Below are positions 16,977 through 25,965 of a stretch of DNA of 61,318 nucleotides, piece by piece (position 1 is the first letter of the stretch; every line of letters starts with the position of its first letter). Origin of the DNA: Lachnospiraceae bacterium (GTDB taxonomy: Bacteria > Bacillota > Clostridia > Lachnospirales > Lachnospiraceae); NCBI GenBank assembly GCA_017469405.1, contig JAFUGL010000024.1:1-61318 (forward strand), read 5' to 3'. Under the pieces are notes generated by a model. That model saw only the letters and a program-made list of their open reading frames with translations. It was not told where the DNA came from and ran no database searches. The translations under genes were made by a program, and so were the position numbers.

Positions 16977-18038
16977 ATGGAAATGATTGATATGGATTTT
17001 TTTAAAGACAAAAACATTTTTTTAACAGGTCATACAGGATTTAAAGGTACATGGCTTTCTGTTATATTGGCAAATGCCGGTGCAAATGTTACCGGATATG
17101 CTTTAAAGCCGGAAGGTAAAGAAAATTTATATGATCTGTCAGGCATTGATAAAAAAATTAATTCTGTTATCGGAGATATTCGTGATTATGAAAAACTTGA
17201 AAATGCTTTTTCGCAAGCGAAGCCTGAGATAGTTATTCATTTGGCAGCTCAACCGTTAGTTAGAGAATCCTACAAAAATCCAAGATATACTTATGATACA
17301 AATGTTATGGGTACAGTTAATATATGTGAGTGTGTAAGAAATAGTAATACCGTTAAGTCTTTCCTTAATGTAACCACTGATAAGGTATATTTAAATATGG
17401 AATGGGACAGAGGATACAAAGAGGATGATATACTTGATGGATATGATCCGTATTCAAATAGCAAGTCCTGTTCCGAACTTGTAACGCATAGTTATAAAAA
17501 TTCTTTTTTTAATGATATGAATGTAGCTGTTTCTACTGCTCGTGCAGGAAACGTTATAGGCGGTGGAGATTTTGCAAAAGACAGAATAGTGCCTGATTGT
17601 GTTATGGCAGCTGTAAATAAAGAAAAAATAATAGTAAGAAATCCGTATTCAGTAAGACCGTATCAGCATGTTTTAGAACCACTTTTTGCATATCTTATGA
17701 TAGTGAAAAAGCAATACGAGGACATTAAATATTCGGGTTATTACAATATAGGACCTGAATATGAGGATTGTATTACAACAGGAACTCTTGTGGATATATT
17801 TTGCGAAAAATGGGGAGAGGATTTGGAATGGATCAATAAGCATGACGGTGGACCTCATGAAGCTAATTTTTTAAAGCTTGACTGTGGAAAGCTGAAAGAA
17901 ACCTTTGATTGGAAACCTAATTGGGATGTTAAGAAAGCTATAGAGAAAACTGTAGAATGGTATAAAGCATATAGGGATAAAAAAGATATAGTTTTATGCA
18001 TGAATAGTCAGATAAAAGATTTTATTGAAACGAGGTAA
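16977..18038 (+). CDS. rfbG: CDP-glucose 4,6-dehydratase
   Basis: The 353-residue SDR has FLTGHTGFKGTWL at residues 15-27, HLAAQPLVRESYKNP, NVTTDKVY, and the active-site Tyr/Lys in DPYSNSKSCSEL, all hallmarks of RfbG. It converts CDP-glucose, made by RfbF, into CDP-4-keto-6-deoxyglucose, the substrate of RfbH encoded 4 bases downstream. The start is the ATG at 16977; GGTGG at 16964-16968 serves as ribosome-binding site, with a second ATG 6 bases later also possible. Confidence 0.93.
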   Translation: MEMIDMDFFKDKNIFLTGHTGFKGTWLSVILANAGANVTGYALKPEGKENLYDLSGIDKKINSVIGDIRDYEKLENAFSQAKPEIVIHLAAQPLVRESYKNPRYTYDTNVMGTVNICECVRNSNTVKSFLNVTTDKVYLNMEWDRGYKEDDILDGYDPYSNSKSCSELVTHSYKNSFFNDMNVAVSTARAGNVIGGGDFAKDRIVPDCVMAAVNKEKIIVRNPYSVRPYQHVLEPLFAYLMIVKKQYEDIKYSGYYNIGPEYEDCITTGTLVDIFCEKWGEDLEWINKHDGGPHEANFLKLDCGKLKETFDWKPNWDVKKAIEKTVEWYKAYRDKKDIVLCMNSQIKDFIETR

Positions 18039-18042
18039 AAAA

Positions 18043-19380
18043 ATGTTTGATAATAAAACAGAAGAACAAGCAAGAAAAGAAATACTTGATATGGTAAAAG
18101 CATATTGTGAGCAGTATCATAACAAAAAAGATGAGTTTACACCGGGGGACAGAATACCTTATGCATCAAGGGTATACGATTATAATGAAATGGTTAACCT
18201 TGTCGATTCGTCTTTGGAATTCTGGCTTACATCAGGGAGATACACTATTGAATTTGAAAATAAATTAGCTGATTATCTTGGCGTAAAATATTGTTCTCTT
18301 GTTAATTCCGGCTCATCAGCTAATCTTTTGGCGTTTATGACGCTTACTTCCCCTATGCTTAAAGACAGGCAGATTAAGAGGGGCGATGAGGTTATAACCG
18401 TTGCTGCCGGTTTTCCTACGACAATTGCGGCGATAATTCAGTATGGTGCTGTTCCTGTATTTGTTGATATGACAATTCCACAATATAATATAGATGTAAA
18501 CATGCTTGAGGAAGCATTATCTGATAAAACTAAAGCTGTTATGATTGCGCATACTTTGGGAAATCCGTTTAATCTTGATGCTGTAAAGAAATTCTGTGAT
18601 AAAAATAATCTGTGGCTGATTGAAGATAATTGTGATGCACTTGGTTCAAAATACGAAATAGACGGAGTTGAAAAATTTACCGGAACTATCGGAGATATAG
18701 GTACTTCGAGCTTTTATCCGCCTCACCATATGACTATGGGAGAGGGAGGCGCAGTTTATACAGATAATCCTTTGTTAAATAAGATAATAAGATCAATGAG
18801 GGATTGGGGAAGGGATTGCATTTGTCCTTCCGGAAAAGACAACATGTGTGGTCATAGATTTGACAATCAATATGGAGACCTTCCAAAGGGCTATGATCAT
18901 AAATATGTATATTCGCATTTCGGATATAATCTTAAGGCTACAGATATGCAGGCTGCAATCGGATGTGCACAGCTTGAGAAGATAGATGGATTTGTTGAAA
19001 GACGAAGACATAATTTTGATAGGCTTAAATCAGGACTTAATGGTCTTGAAGATAAGATAATTCTTCCTGAACCGTGTGAAAATTCCAGACCAAGCTGGTT
19101 TGGATTCTTGATTACTTGTAAGGAAAATACTGATAAGAATAAAGTTGTGCAGTATCTTGAAAAGCATAATGTCCAAACAAGAATGCTTTTCGGAGGCAAT
19201 ATGTTAAAACAGCCTTGTTTTTCTGAAATGAAGGATTCTAAAGAAGGTTATCGTGTGGTTGGAGATTTGAAGGTTACAGATACCATTATGAATAATACTT
19301 TTTGGATAGGAGTATATCCGGGTATGACGGATGAAATGATAGATTACATGATAAAATGCATCAAAGATGCATTGGAATAG
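18043..19380 (+). CDS. rfbH: CDP-6-deoxy-4-hexulose 3-dehydrase (E1), RfbH
   Basis: This is a PLP-fold enzyme of 445 residues with the RfbH/E1 signature. In place of the PLP-binding lysine there are histidines at 228-229 in PPHHMTMGEGG. Cysteines at 197, 259, 261 and 269 match the C-x1-C-x7-C plus distant Cys pattern that holds the [2Fe-2S] cluster of E1. It removes the C3 hydroxyl of CDP-4-keto-6-deoxyglucose using PMP. The partner reductase E3 (AscD/RfbI/DdhD) is not in the window and may be elsewhere. The start is the ATG at 18043 with GAGG 8 bases upstream. The gene ends in a short tandem repeat. Confidence 0.95.
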   Translation: MFDNKTEEQARKEILDMVKAYCEQYHNKKDEFTPGDRIPYASRVYDYNEMVNLVDSSLEFWLTSGRYTIEFENKLADYLGVKYCSLVNSGSSANLLAFMTLTSPMLKDRQIKRGDEVITVAAGFPTTIAAIIQYGAVPVFVDMTIPQYNIDVNMLEEALSDKTKAVMIAHTLGNPFNLDAVKKFCDKNNLWLIEDNCDALGSKYEIDGVEKFTGTIGDIGTSSFYPPHHMTMGEGGAVYTDNPLLNKIIRSMRDWGRDCICPSGKDNMCGHRFDNQYGDLPKGYDHKYVYSHFGYNLKATDMQAAIGCAQLEKIDGFVERRRHNFDRLKSGLNGLEDKIILPEPCENSRPSWFGFLITCKENTDKNKVVQYLEKHNVQTRMLFGGNMLKQPCFSEMKDSKEGYRVVGDLKVTDTIMNNTFWIGVYPGMTDEMIDYMIKCIKDALE

Positions 19381-19406
19381 TGCTTTGGAATAGTATTTGG
19401 AATAGT
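19372..19406 (+). repeat. Three-copy tandem repeat over the rfbH stop codon
   Basis: TTGGAATAGT occurs at 19372-19381, 19385-19394 and 19397-19406, a period of 12-13 bases. The first copy encodes the last residues and stop codon of rfbH; the others are untranslated duplicates of it. This looks like replication slippage. Confidence 0.85.
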
Positions 19407-19433
19407 GCATTGAGATGATTTAGGAGGATTTGT

Positions 19434-20327
19434 ATGCCTAAGAAAGTGTTAATTACCGGAGGAAGTGGTTTCATCGGCAGAAATGTTTTTGAACATTTGA
19501 AGGATAATCCGCAATTTGAGGTAATGGCTCCTGACAGTAAAGAACTAAACTGCATAGAAGAAAATGAAGTGAAAGATTATCTTAAAAAGAATAATTTTGA
19601 TCTCGTTCTTAATTTTGCGGTATACGGTGATGGTATAGATAAGAGCAAAGATGGAACAAAAATTCTGGATTATAATTTAAGAATGTACTATAACTTTGCC
19701 AGATACAGTGATATGTATGGAAAGATGATTTACGCCGGTTCGGGTGCAGAGTATGATAAAAGATTTCCGATAATTGATGTTAAGGAAGAAGATTTAAAAG
19801 ACAGATGGATGCCTTCTGACCAGTATGGACTCATGAAAAGAATTGTGGGAGAACATATAGAAGCATCTGATAATATATATAATTTCAGACTGTTTGGGAT
19901 ATTTGGAAAATATGAGTATTATCCTTTAAAATTCATATCAAATGTATGTTGCAAATCTATTTTTGATTTACCGCTGTCAATAAGACAAGATGTATATTTT
20001 GATTATTTGTGGATAGATGATTTTTTGTCAATATTGGATAGATTTCTTGAGATAGATGTGCCCAAATATCATACATACAATGTATGTCATGGTGAAAAAA
20101 TTTTGCTTTCGGATATATGTAAGACAGTAAATAAAATTTCAAATAAAGATAATAGAATCATTATATGTAAGGAAGGCCTGGCAAATGAATATACAGGAAG
20201 CAGCAACAGGATTGTTAAAGAATTACAAGGTTTTGATTTTACTGGGTATTATGATTCCATAGAACAGCTTTATAAGTGGTATTATGATAATAAAAATGAA
20301 ATAGAAATTTATAAATTATTATATTAG
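19434..20327 (+). CDS. Extended SDR, candidate 4-ketoreductase/epimerase of a CDP-sugar
   Basis: The 297-residue protein has VLITGGSGFIGRNVF at the N-terminus, a YAGSGAEYD serine motif, and the Tyr/Lys pair in DQYGLMK. It lies between RfbH and a ThDP-dependent enzyme of the acetolactate synthase family. In Yersinia, YerF is the reductase that follows the ThDP enzyme YerE in CDP-yersiniose synthesis; by position this gene is the best candidate for such a reductase. A simpler 4-ketoreductase giving abequose- or paratose-like sugars is the main alternative. Confidence 0.75.
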   Translation: MPKKVLITGGSGFIGRNVFEHLKDNPQFEVMAPDSKELNCIEENEVKDYLKKNNFDLVLNFAVYGDGIDKSKDGTKILDYNLRMYYNFARYSDMYGKMIYAGSGAEYDKRFPIIDVKEEDLKDRWMPSDQYGLMKRIVGEHIEASDNIYNFRLFGIFGKYEYYPLKFISNVCCKSIFDLPLSIRQDVYFDYLWIDDFLSILDRFLEIDVPKYHTYNVCHGEKILLSDICKTVNKISNKDNRIIICKEGLANEYTGSSNRIVKELQGFDFTGYYDSIEQLYKWYYDNKNEIEIYKLLY

Positions 20328-20343
20328 AATTAGAGGTTTAAAA

Positions 20344-22119
20344 ATGAAAAAACGAGTTGCGGATATTATAATTGAAACCTTATTGGAACTTGGAATAAAT
20401 GATTGCTTTTGCGTTGTTGGCGGAGGTGCGATGCATATCGATAATGCATTGAAGGTCCATGATAAGATGAAGGTAACATTTTGCCATCATGAGCAGGCGT
20501 GTGCTTTTGCGGCAGAAGGCTATGCTAAATATTCCGGAAAAATTGCATTAGTTTCTGTTACAAGCGGACCGGGTGGAGTAAATACTTTAAATGGTGTATA
20601 TAGTGCATGGGTTGATAGTGCGCCGATGTTTGTAATAGCCGGTCATCCAAGAAGTGATACTACTGTTGAAGCAACCGGGCTTAATTTAAGATGCCGTGGT
20701 GTTCAGGAATTCGATATAATATCTTCAATTAAAAATATGACAAAGTATTCAAAAATGATTTTGGATGCGCGCGAGATTAAAAGAGAAATAATTAAGGCGT
20801 ATAATATTGCAATGTCAGGAAGAAGAGGACCGGTTTGGCTTAGCGTACCATTGGACATACAGTCAGCAACAGTCGATGAAGACGAATTATTTGAGTATCA
20901 GCATTCTGAATACGACATTTTTTCGGATTTTGACACAAAAGAAGTTATAGATAAAATAAAAAATGCAAAAAGTCCTTGTATATTAACCGGTTCCGCTATA
21001 AGATATGCGGATGCTTATGATGAATTTATTGAGTTCATACATAAAATAAAAATACCGGTTATAGGGGCGGCGCTTCTTCCTGATATATTGCCGGAGGATT
21101 ATCCGTTGTATTATGGACTTTCAGGAAACATCGGACCAAGAACCGGAAATTATATACTTCAAAATGCTGATTTGATTTTAGTACTGGGTAACAGTTTATC
21201 TGTAAGACAAACTGGATTTGATGCAACCAAATTTGCCCCTGATGCATATTTTATAATGGTTGATGCTGAAAAGGATGAAATGAAAAAACCAGATTTGCAT
21301 ATAGATTTTGCAGTTCATACGGATATAAAAACATTTTTCAATGCTTTAAATGATTATATTAAAGATGAGATAAAAGCTCCTGATAAATGGGTGGAATTTT
21401 GTGATAATACATATAAAATATTGAAAGATATTGATGATCCAAACGTAGATGAAAAATCAAGAATACCTGCAAAATATTTTTGGAAGGTATTTAGAAAAAA
21501 AATTGAAGACGATGCAATTATTGCACTGGGCAATAGTAATTGTGTAACAGGATTATATCAATACGGAGTGGACAAGCTTAAACAAAGAGTGATTACCAAT
21601 GCAAATGCCGGATCTATGGGATATGATCTTCCTGAAGCTGTAGGTGTAAGCATTGTTTCGGATGTTCCTGTTTATTGCGTAACAGGTGATGGCTCTATAA
21701 TGATGAATTTACAGGAATTGGAAACTATATCGTATAATAATCTTGATATCAAGATTGTAATATTTTCAAATGATGGCTATGGAGCTATAAGGCAAACCTG
21801 TAAGAATTATTTTAATGGCGATATTTTTGGCTGCGATGATAAAAGCGGAGTGGGATTGCCTGATTTTGAAAAAGTTGCATATGCATTTGATTTTGGATAT
21901 ATGTGTTGTAATACAAATTCAGAGTTGGATGAGTGCCTGGATGATTTTATAAATTCCAAAGGACGGACTATTCTTGAAATAAAGCAGCTGCTGGATGATC
22001 CTGTTGTTCCGAAACTTATGTCAAAGATGAATGAGGATGGTGTGTTTGAGGCACCACAGTTTACAAGCTTTTATCCTTTTTTGGATGATGAAACAGAAGA
22101 AAAATTGATTTATAAATAA
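20344..22119 (+). CDS. ThDP-dependent enzyme, acetolactate synthase family (YerE-like candidate)
   Basis: At 591 residues this has the full three-domain layout of the family. The N-terminal domain carries the cofactor-activating Glu50 in HHEQACAFAAEGYA and the TSGPGGVNTLNG motif; the middle domain is of the FAD/DHS type; the C-terminal ThDP motif runs from GDGS at 448-451 to Asn476. Biosynthetic acetolactate synthase is an obvious homologue, but there is no IlvN small-subunit gene or other amino-acid gene here. Directly downstream of RfbH and an SDR, it resembles the setting of YerE. YerE transfers a two-carbon acetyl unit from pyruvate onto C4 of CDP-4-keto-3,6-dideoxyglucose. The specific reaction is inferred. 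Confidence 0.8.
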   Translation: MKKRVADIIIETLLELGINDCFCVVGGGAMHIDNALKVHDKMKVTFCHHEQACAFAAEGYAKYSGKIALVSVTSGPGGVNTLNGVYSAWVDSAPMFVIAGHPRSDTTVEATGLNLRCRGVQEFDIISSIKNMTKYSKMILDAREIKREIIKAYNIAMSGRRGPVWLSVPLDIQSATVDEDELFEYQHSEYDIFSDFDTKEVIDKIKNAKSPCILTGSAIRYADAYDEFIEFIHKIKIPVIGAALLPDILPEDYPLYYGLSGNIGPRTGNYILQNADLILVLGNSLSVRQTGFDATKFAPDAYFIMVDAEKDEMKKPDLHIDFAVHTDIKTFFNALNDYIKDEIKAPDKWVEFCDNTYKILKDIDDPNVDEKSRIPAKYFWKVFRKKIEDDAIIALGNSNCVTGLYQYGVDKLKQRVITNANAGSMGYDLPEAVGVSIVSDVPVYCVTGDGSIMMNLQELETISYNNLDIKIVIFSNDGYGAIRQTCKNYFNGDIFGCDDKSGVGLPDFEKVAYAFDFGYMCCNTNSELDECLDDFINSKGRTILEIKQLLDDPVVPKLMSKMNEDGVFEAPQFTSFYPFLDDETEEKLIYK

Positions 22120-22132
22120 TAAGGAGTATAAA

Positions 22133-23272
22133 ATGGCGTACAATATACCTTTGTTTAATCTTAATTTTGATGAAGAAGAAAAAAATAATGTTATAAAAAC
22201 ACTTGATTCAAAATGGATTTCCAGTGGGCCGCAATGTGCCGAACTGGAAAAGAGATTTGCGGAAATGTTGGATGTTAAATATGCGCTGGCGGTGACTAAC
22301 TGTACAGCTGCATTGCATTTATCAATGATTTGTAATGAAATAGGACCGGGCGATGAAGTTATTTTGCCATCCATGACATTTGTTGCAACTGCCAATGCAG
22401 TAAGATATGTTGGGGCAACGCCGGTTTTCTGTGATATAAAAGGATATGATGAGATTGTTATAGACGATAATAAGATAGAGAGCCTTATTACCAAAAAAAC
22501 CAAAGCTATTGTTCCGATGCATTATGGTGGATTTCCTTGTAATATGGATGTAATAATGAATTTGGCAAAAAAATACAATTTGAAGGTTATTGAGGACGCA
22601 TGTCATGGACCTCTTTCACGTTATCATGGCAGGTGCCTTGGAACAATAGGTGACACAGGATGCTTTAGCTTCTTTTCCAACAAGAACCTTTCGACAGGAG
22701 AGGGCGGAATGCTGGTTACAAATAATGAAGAAATATATAATCGAGCTAAAATATTAAGATCACACGGGATGACAACTATGACATATGAACGTTCAAAGGG
22801 ACATAATTCCGGATACGATGTTTTAGACTTGGGATATAATTACAGACTTGATGACATCAGGGCATCTATTGGTCTTGCTCAGCTGGATAAACTTAAATGC
22901 GATATTGATAAAAGAATTGAAGTAAGGAAATTATACTTGGATGAGCTTTTAGGTGAGGATGATATTATATTACCTTTTGCCGATTATAAAGAATATTCAT
23001 CTTCGTATATTTTCCCTATTGTATTAAAATGTGGCAGCAGAGAGAAAAGAGAATCATTCAGATCATATCTGTCTGAAAACGGTATTCAGACAAGCGTACA
23101 TTATCCGTGTATTCACAGATTTAAGATATATGCCGATTTTGCAACAGATGATTTAAAGAATACAGAATACATAGCGGATAATGAAGTAACATTACCGATG
23201 TATGGCGCATTGAAGAAAGAAGAAGTAGTTTATATTTGCGATACTGTAAAGAAGGGTATTGGAAAGCTATGA
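22133..23272 (+). CDS. DegT/DnrJ/EryC1/StrS family sugar aminotransferase
   Basis: The 379-residue PLP enzyme has ALAVTNCTAALHLS, PSMTFVATANAV, VIEDACHG with the PLP-ring Asp, and the PLP-lysine in FFSNKNLSTGEGG. The normal lysine is present, unlike in RfbH, so it should transaminate a keto sugar. It is the first of four tightly linked genes (13-base gap upstream, 4-base overlap downstream) resembling nonulosonate cassettes, where PseC or LegC puts an amino group on C4 of a 4-keto-6-deoxy sugar. The exact substrate is not determined. Confidence 0.87.
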   Translation: MAYNIPLFNLNFDEEEKNNVIKTLDSKWISSGPQCAELEKRFAEMLDVKYALAVTNCTAALHLSMICNEIGPGDEVILPSMTFVATANAVRYVGATPVFCDIKGYDEIVIDDNKIESLITKKTKAIVPMHYGGFPCNMDVIMNLAKKYNLKVIEDACHGPLSRYHGRCLGTIGDTGCFSFFSNKNLSTGEGGMLVTNNEEIYNRAKILRSHGMTTMTYERSKGHNSGYDVLDLGYNYRLDDIRASIGLAQLDKLKCDIDKRIEVRKLYLDELLGEDDIILPFADYKEYSSSYIFPIVLKCGSREKRESFRSYLSENGIQTSVHYPCIHRFKIYADFATDDLKNTEYIADNEVTLPMYGALKKEEVVYICDTVKKGIGKL

Positions 23273-23880
23273 AAAAAATAATTCTTATAGGTGCTTTTGT
23301 TGAAATTATAGAATTATGCGAAAAGTGTGGATATTCCATAGAAGGTGTAGTTGACGAATTAAGTGATAGAAAATTTTGTGGATATGATGTGCTTGGAAAT
23401 GACGATTTTATAATTTCAAACAAAGAAAAGTTTTTGGATAGTAAACTTATTATGGTACCTGATAAACCTCTGATACGTGAAAAATTATATAAAAGGTATA
23501 AAGCTGCGGGCTTTAGCTTTGAAACTGTTATCTCATCGGGAGCAAATGTGTCAAAATATGCTGTAATTGAAGAAGGTGCAATAGTACAGGATTTTTGCAA
23601 TGTTTCTGCAAATGCTCATATTGGAAGGTGCGCAAGATTAAATGTCGGTGCAAATGTAATGCATGACAGTACAGTTGGAGATTTTTCGATTTTAGCTCCA
23701 AACTGTGTGGTGCTTGGAAGAAGCAGTATTGGTGAGAAATGCTATGTGGGAGCTAACAGCACAATTCTACCGGAAAAGACTATAGGAAATGAAGCGGTAA
23801 TCGGTGCCTCTTCCGTAGTTACAAAAAATGTTGGCAAAGGACTTACAGTAATTGGAAATCCTGCCAGAGTGATGGTTTGA
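23269..23880 (+). CDS. NeuD/PglD-like sugar O- or N-acyltransferase
   Basis: The 203-residue protein starts with a small Rossmann-like domain (KKIILIGAFVEI) and continues with a left-handed beta-helix of hexapeptide repeats (about residues 95-195), ending VIGNPARVMV. This is the layout of NeuD and PglD acyltransferases. In PglD the enzyme N-acetylates a UDP-4-amino sugar, so following an aminotransferase gene a similar step is plausible. The start codon overlaps the aminotransferase stop codon (ATGA), showing tight coupling. Confidence 0.85.
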   Translation: MKKIILIGAFVEIIELCEKCGYSIEGVVDELSDRKFCGYDVLGNDDFIISNKEKFLDSKLIMVPDKPLIREKLYKRYKAAGFSFETVISSGANVSKYAVIEEGAIVQDFCNVSANAHIGRCARLNVGANVMHDSTVGDFSILAPNCVVLGRSSIGEKCYVGANSTILPEKTIGNEAVIGASSVVTKNVGKGLTVIGNPARVMV

Positions 23881-23897
23881 TTTATGAGGTAAAAATA

Positions 23898-24860
23898 GTG
23901 ATTGCATTATGTATTGAGAGTTCAAATAAAAGAGGCATGGGACATCTTTTTAGATCGTTACTGTATGTTGAATATTTGAACAAAAGAAATATCGATTTTA
24001 TATATCTGATAAATAATGACGAAGCATCGTTAAAGATACTTGATGAAAATAAGATAAAATATATTATTGTTGATTTCGAGGACGTTACTTCAAATTGGGA
24101 AAAGGATATAATAGAAAAATATTGTATCAATGCGTGGTTCAATGACAAATTTGAAACAACCAGGCAGATGGCAGAGCATATATGTGATAAAAAAATAAAA
24201 TTCTTTGTGATAGATGAAGCAGGTGATTCGGATAAATATGCAGATGTTCATTTTGCGGGAATGATATATCCGTCAAAGCCTAATCCGAAAGGAAAAGAGG
24301 TTTTGTGCGGTACAGACTATATAGTTTTAAATAAAGAAGTTGATGAACATAGGAAGATAAGAAGCGGACTTGATAAAATATTAGTCACGCTTGGAGGTAG
24401 TGATCCTTTCAATGTAACAAAGGAGGCTGCTTGTGAGCTTTTAAAATATGATTATGATGTGGATATTGTTATAGGTCCAAATTACAGACATAAAGAAGAG
24501 CTTGAGCAATTGGTAAAAGGAAGATATAGTATATATCAAAATGTTGAGTCGCTGATTGCTATGTTTGATAACTATTCTTTTGCAATAACCGGTGGCGGCT
24601 TTACCTGTTGTGAAGCGAATGCTTGTGGTCTTCCCTGCATGATAATTGCAAATGCCGAACATGAAATATATACAGGAAGATATGTTCAAAAACTGGGCTC
24701 TTCAATATTTCTTGGAAAACATGGAGAATGGGATAAAGCTGCTATTGCGGATATTCCACATAAAGATATAGAAAAAATGAGCAAAAGGGGATTGGAACTG
24801 TTTAATACAAATGCCATCGATAAAATATTTGAAAAAATAATGGATGAGATAAAGAAGTGA
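23898..24860 (+). CDS. PseG-like nucleotide-sugar hydrolase / GT-B fold protein
   Basis: The 320-residue protein resembles PseG, the hydrolase that removes UDP from the bacillosamine-derived sugar in pseudaminic acid synthesis. An N-terminal KRGMGHLFRSL loop carries the catalytic-type His, VTLGGSDPFNVT sits at the start of the second domain, and GGGFTCCEANACGLP follows. I start it at the GTG at 23898, 7 bases after GAGGT; an in-frame TTG at 23877 would overlap the previous gene. Its product would feed the NeuB-like synthase that follows. Exact substrate stereochemistry (Pse- or Leg-type) cannot be read from sequence. Confidence 0.78.
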   Translation: MIALCIESSNKRGMGHLFRSLLYVEYLNKRNIDFIYLINNDEASLKILDENKIKYIIVDFEDVTSNWEKDIIEKYCINAWFNDKFETTRQMAEHICDKKIKFFVIDEAGDSDKYADVHFAGMIYPSKPNPKGKEVLCGTDYIVLNKEVDEHRKIRSGLDKILVTLGGSDPFNVTKEAACELLKYDYDVDIVIGPNYRHKEELEQLVKGRYSIYQNVESLIAMFDNYSFAITGGGFTCCEANACGLPCMIIANAEHEIYTGRYVQKLGSSIFLGKHGEWDKAAIADIPHKDIEKMSKRGLELFNTNAIDKIFEKIMDEIKK

Positions 24861-24879
24861 TATAAATGGAGGCTTGTTT

Positions 24880-25947
24880 ATGGATTATTACAGTAAAATA
24901 AAAGAACAGGGATATTATATTATCGCTGAGGTTGGCGTTAATTACTATGAGATTGCTGAAAAATATGATATCAGCCTTATAGATGCGGCAAAAAAAATGA
25001 TGTTTGAGGCAAAAAATGCCGGTGCGGATTGTGTTAAATTTCAGACATATAAAGCGGGAAAGCTTGCAATGAAAGATTCGCCGGGAAGTTGGGACAGAAA
25101 TGATATAGCGGTTGAAACACAGTATGAGCTTTTTACTTTATATGATAAATTTAATGCTTCGGATTATGAGGAGTTATACGAATATTCAAAGGAAATCGGG
25201 ATAGATTTTATGTCTACACCATTTGATGAAGATTCTTCGGATTATTTAAATGATTATATGGAAGTTTATAAAATTTCATCATCCGACATAAGCAATTATC
25301 CTTTGATTACCAATATTGCCAAGAAGAACAAACCGATAATTATGTCGGTGGGGGCAGCTGATTTGGATGAAATTGAAGCGGAAATAGAGTTGATAAAAAA
25401 ATATAATGATAAGCAAATTACAATTCTCCATTGTGTATTGGAGTATTCTACTCCGTATGAGCATGCAAATCTTTTAAAGATAAAATCTTTAAAAGAAAAA
25501 TATCCGGATGCTATAATAGGATATTCAGATCATACAAAACCTGATGAACATATGGATGTAATAAAAACAGCATATTTGCTTGGAGCCAAAGTTATAGAAA
25601 AACATTTCACTCTGGACAAGACAATTAAATTTAAAAACGATCATTTTCATTCTATGGATCCGGATGACCTTAGAAAAATTAAACAAGGATTTGATTTTAT
25701 CAACAAAATAAAAGGCAGTGGTGATATAATATGTTTGCCTTCAGAGGTTACAACAAAAGAGAGCGTCAGGAGATCGGCAGTTTGTAAAGATGGCATTAAA
25801 AAAGGCGAGATACTAACATATGATAAAATAGTTTTTAAGAGACCTTTTAAAGGATTATCACCTTCTGAAACTGATAGACTGATTGGTAAGAAAGCAAAAA
25901 AAGATATAGCTGAAGATGAATTGATATTAAAAAATGATTTTGAATAA
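24880..25947 (+). CDS. NeuB family nonulosonic acid synthase
   Basis: The 355-residue protein has a TIM-barrel NeuB domain (YYIIAEVGVNY, DCVKFQTYKA, FMSTPFDE, KISSSDISNYPL, IIMSVGAA, YSDHT, EKHFTLDK). It ends with a SAF/antifreeze-like domain (about residues 290-350, RSAVCKDGIKKGEIL). NeuB-type enzymes condense PEP with a 6-carbon amino sugar to give a nine-carbon acid such as sialic, legionaminic or pseudaminic acid. GGAGG at 24868-24872 marks the ATG at 24880. No CMP-nonulosonate synthetase is encoded in the window, which leaves the activation step unassigned. Confidence 0.9.
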   Translation: MDYYSKIKEQGYYIIAEVGVNYYEIAEKYDISLIDAAKKMMFEAKNAGADCVKFQTYKAGKLAMKDSPGSWDRNDIAVETQYELFTLYDKFNASDYEELYEYSKEIGIDFMSTPFDEDSSDYLNDYMEVYKISSSDISNYPLITNIAKKNKPIIMSVGAADLDEIEAEIELIKKYNDKQITILHCVLEYSTPYEHANLLKIKSLKEKYPDAIIGYSDHTKPDEHMDVIKTAYLLGAKVIEKHFTLDKTIKFKNDHFHSMDPDDLRKIKQGFDFINKIKGSGDIICLPSEVTTKESVRRSAVCKDGIKKGEILTYDKIVFKRPFKGLSPSETDRLIGKKAKKDIAEDELILKNDFE

Positions 25948-25965
25948 AAATGGTGGTGAATGGTA

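Noticed and set aside
20344-22119. Housekeeping acetolactate synthase (ilvB)
   Set aside because: There is no small subunit or branched-chain amino-acid gene nearby, and it sits within a sugar operon right after rfbH. I kept the family name but not the ilvB role.
22021-22503. 160-codon minus-strand open frame across the ThDP enzyme and aminotransferase genes
   Set aside because: It spans two good plus-strand genes and shows no family motifs; judged a shadow.
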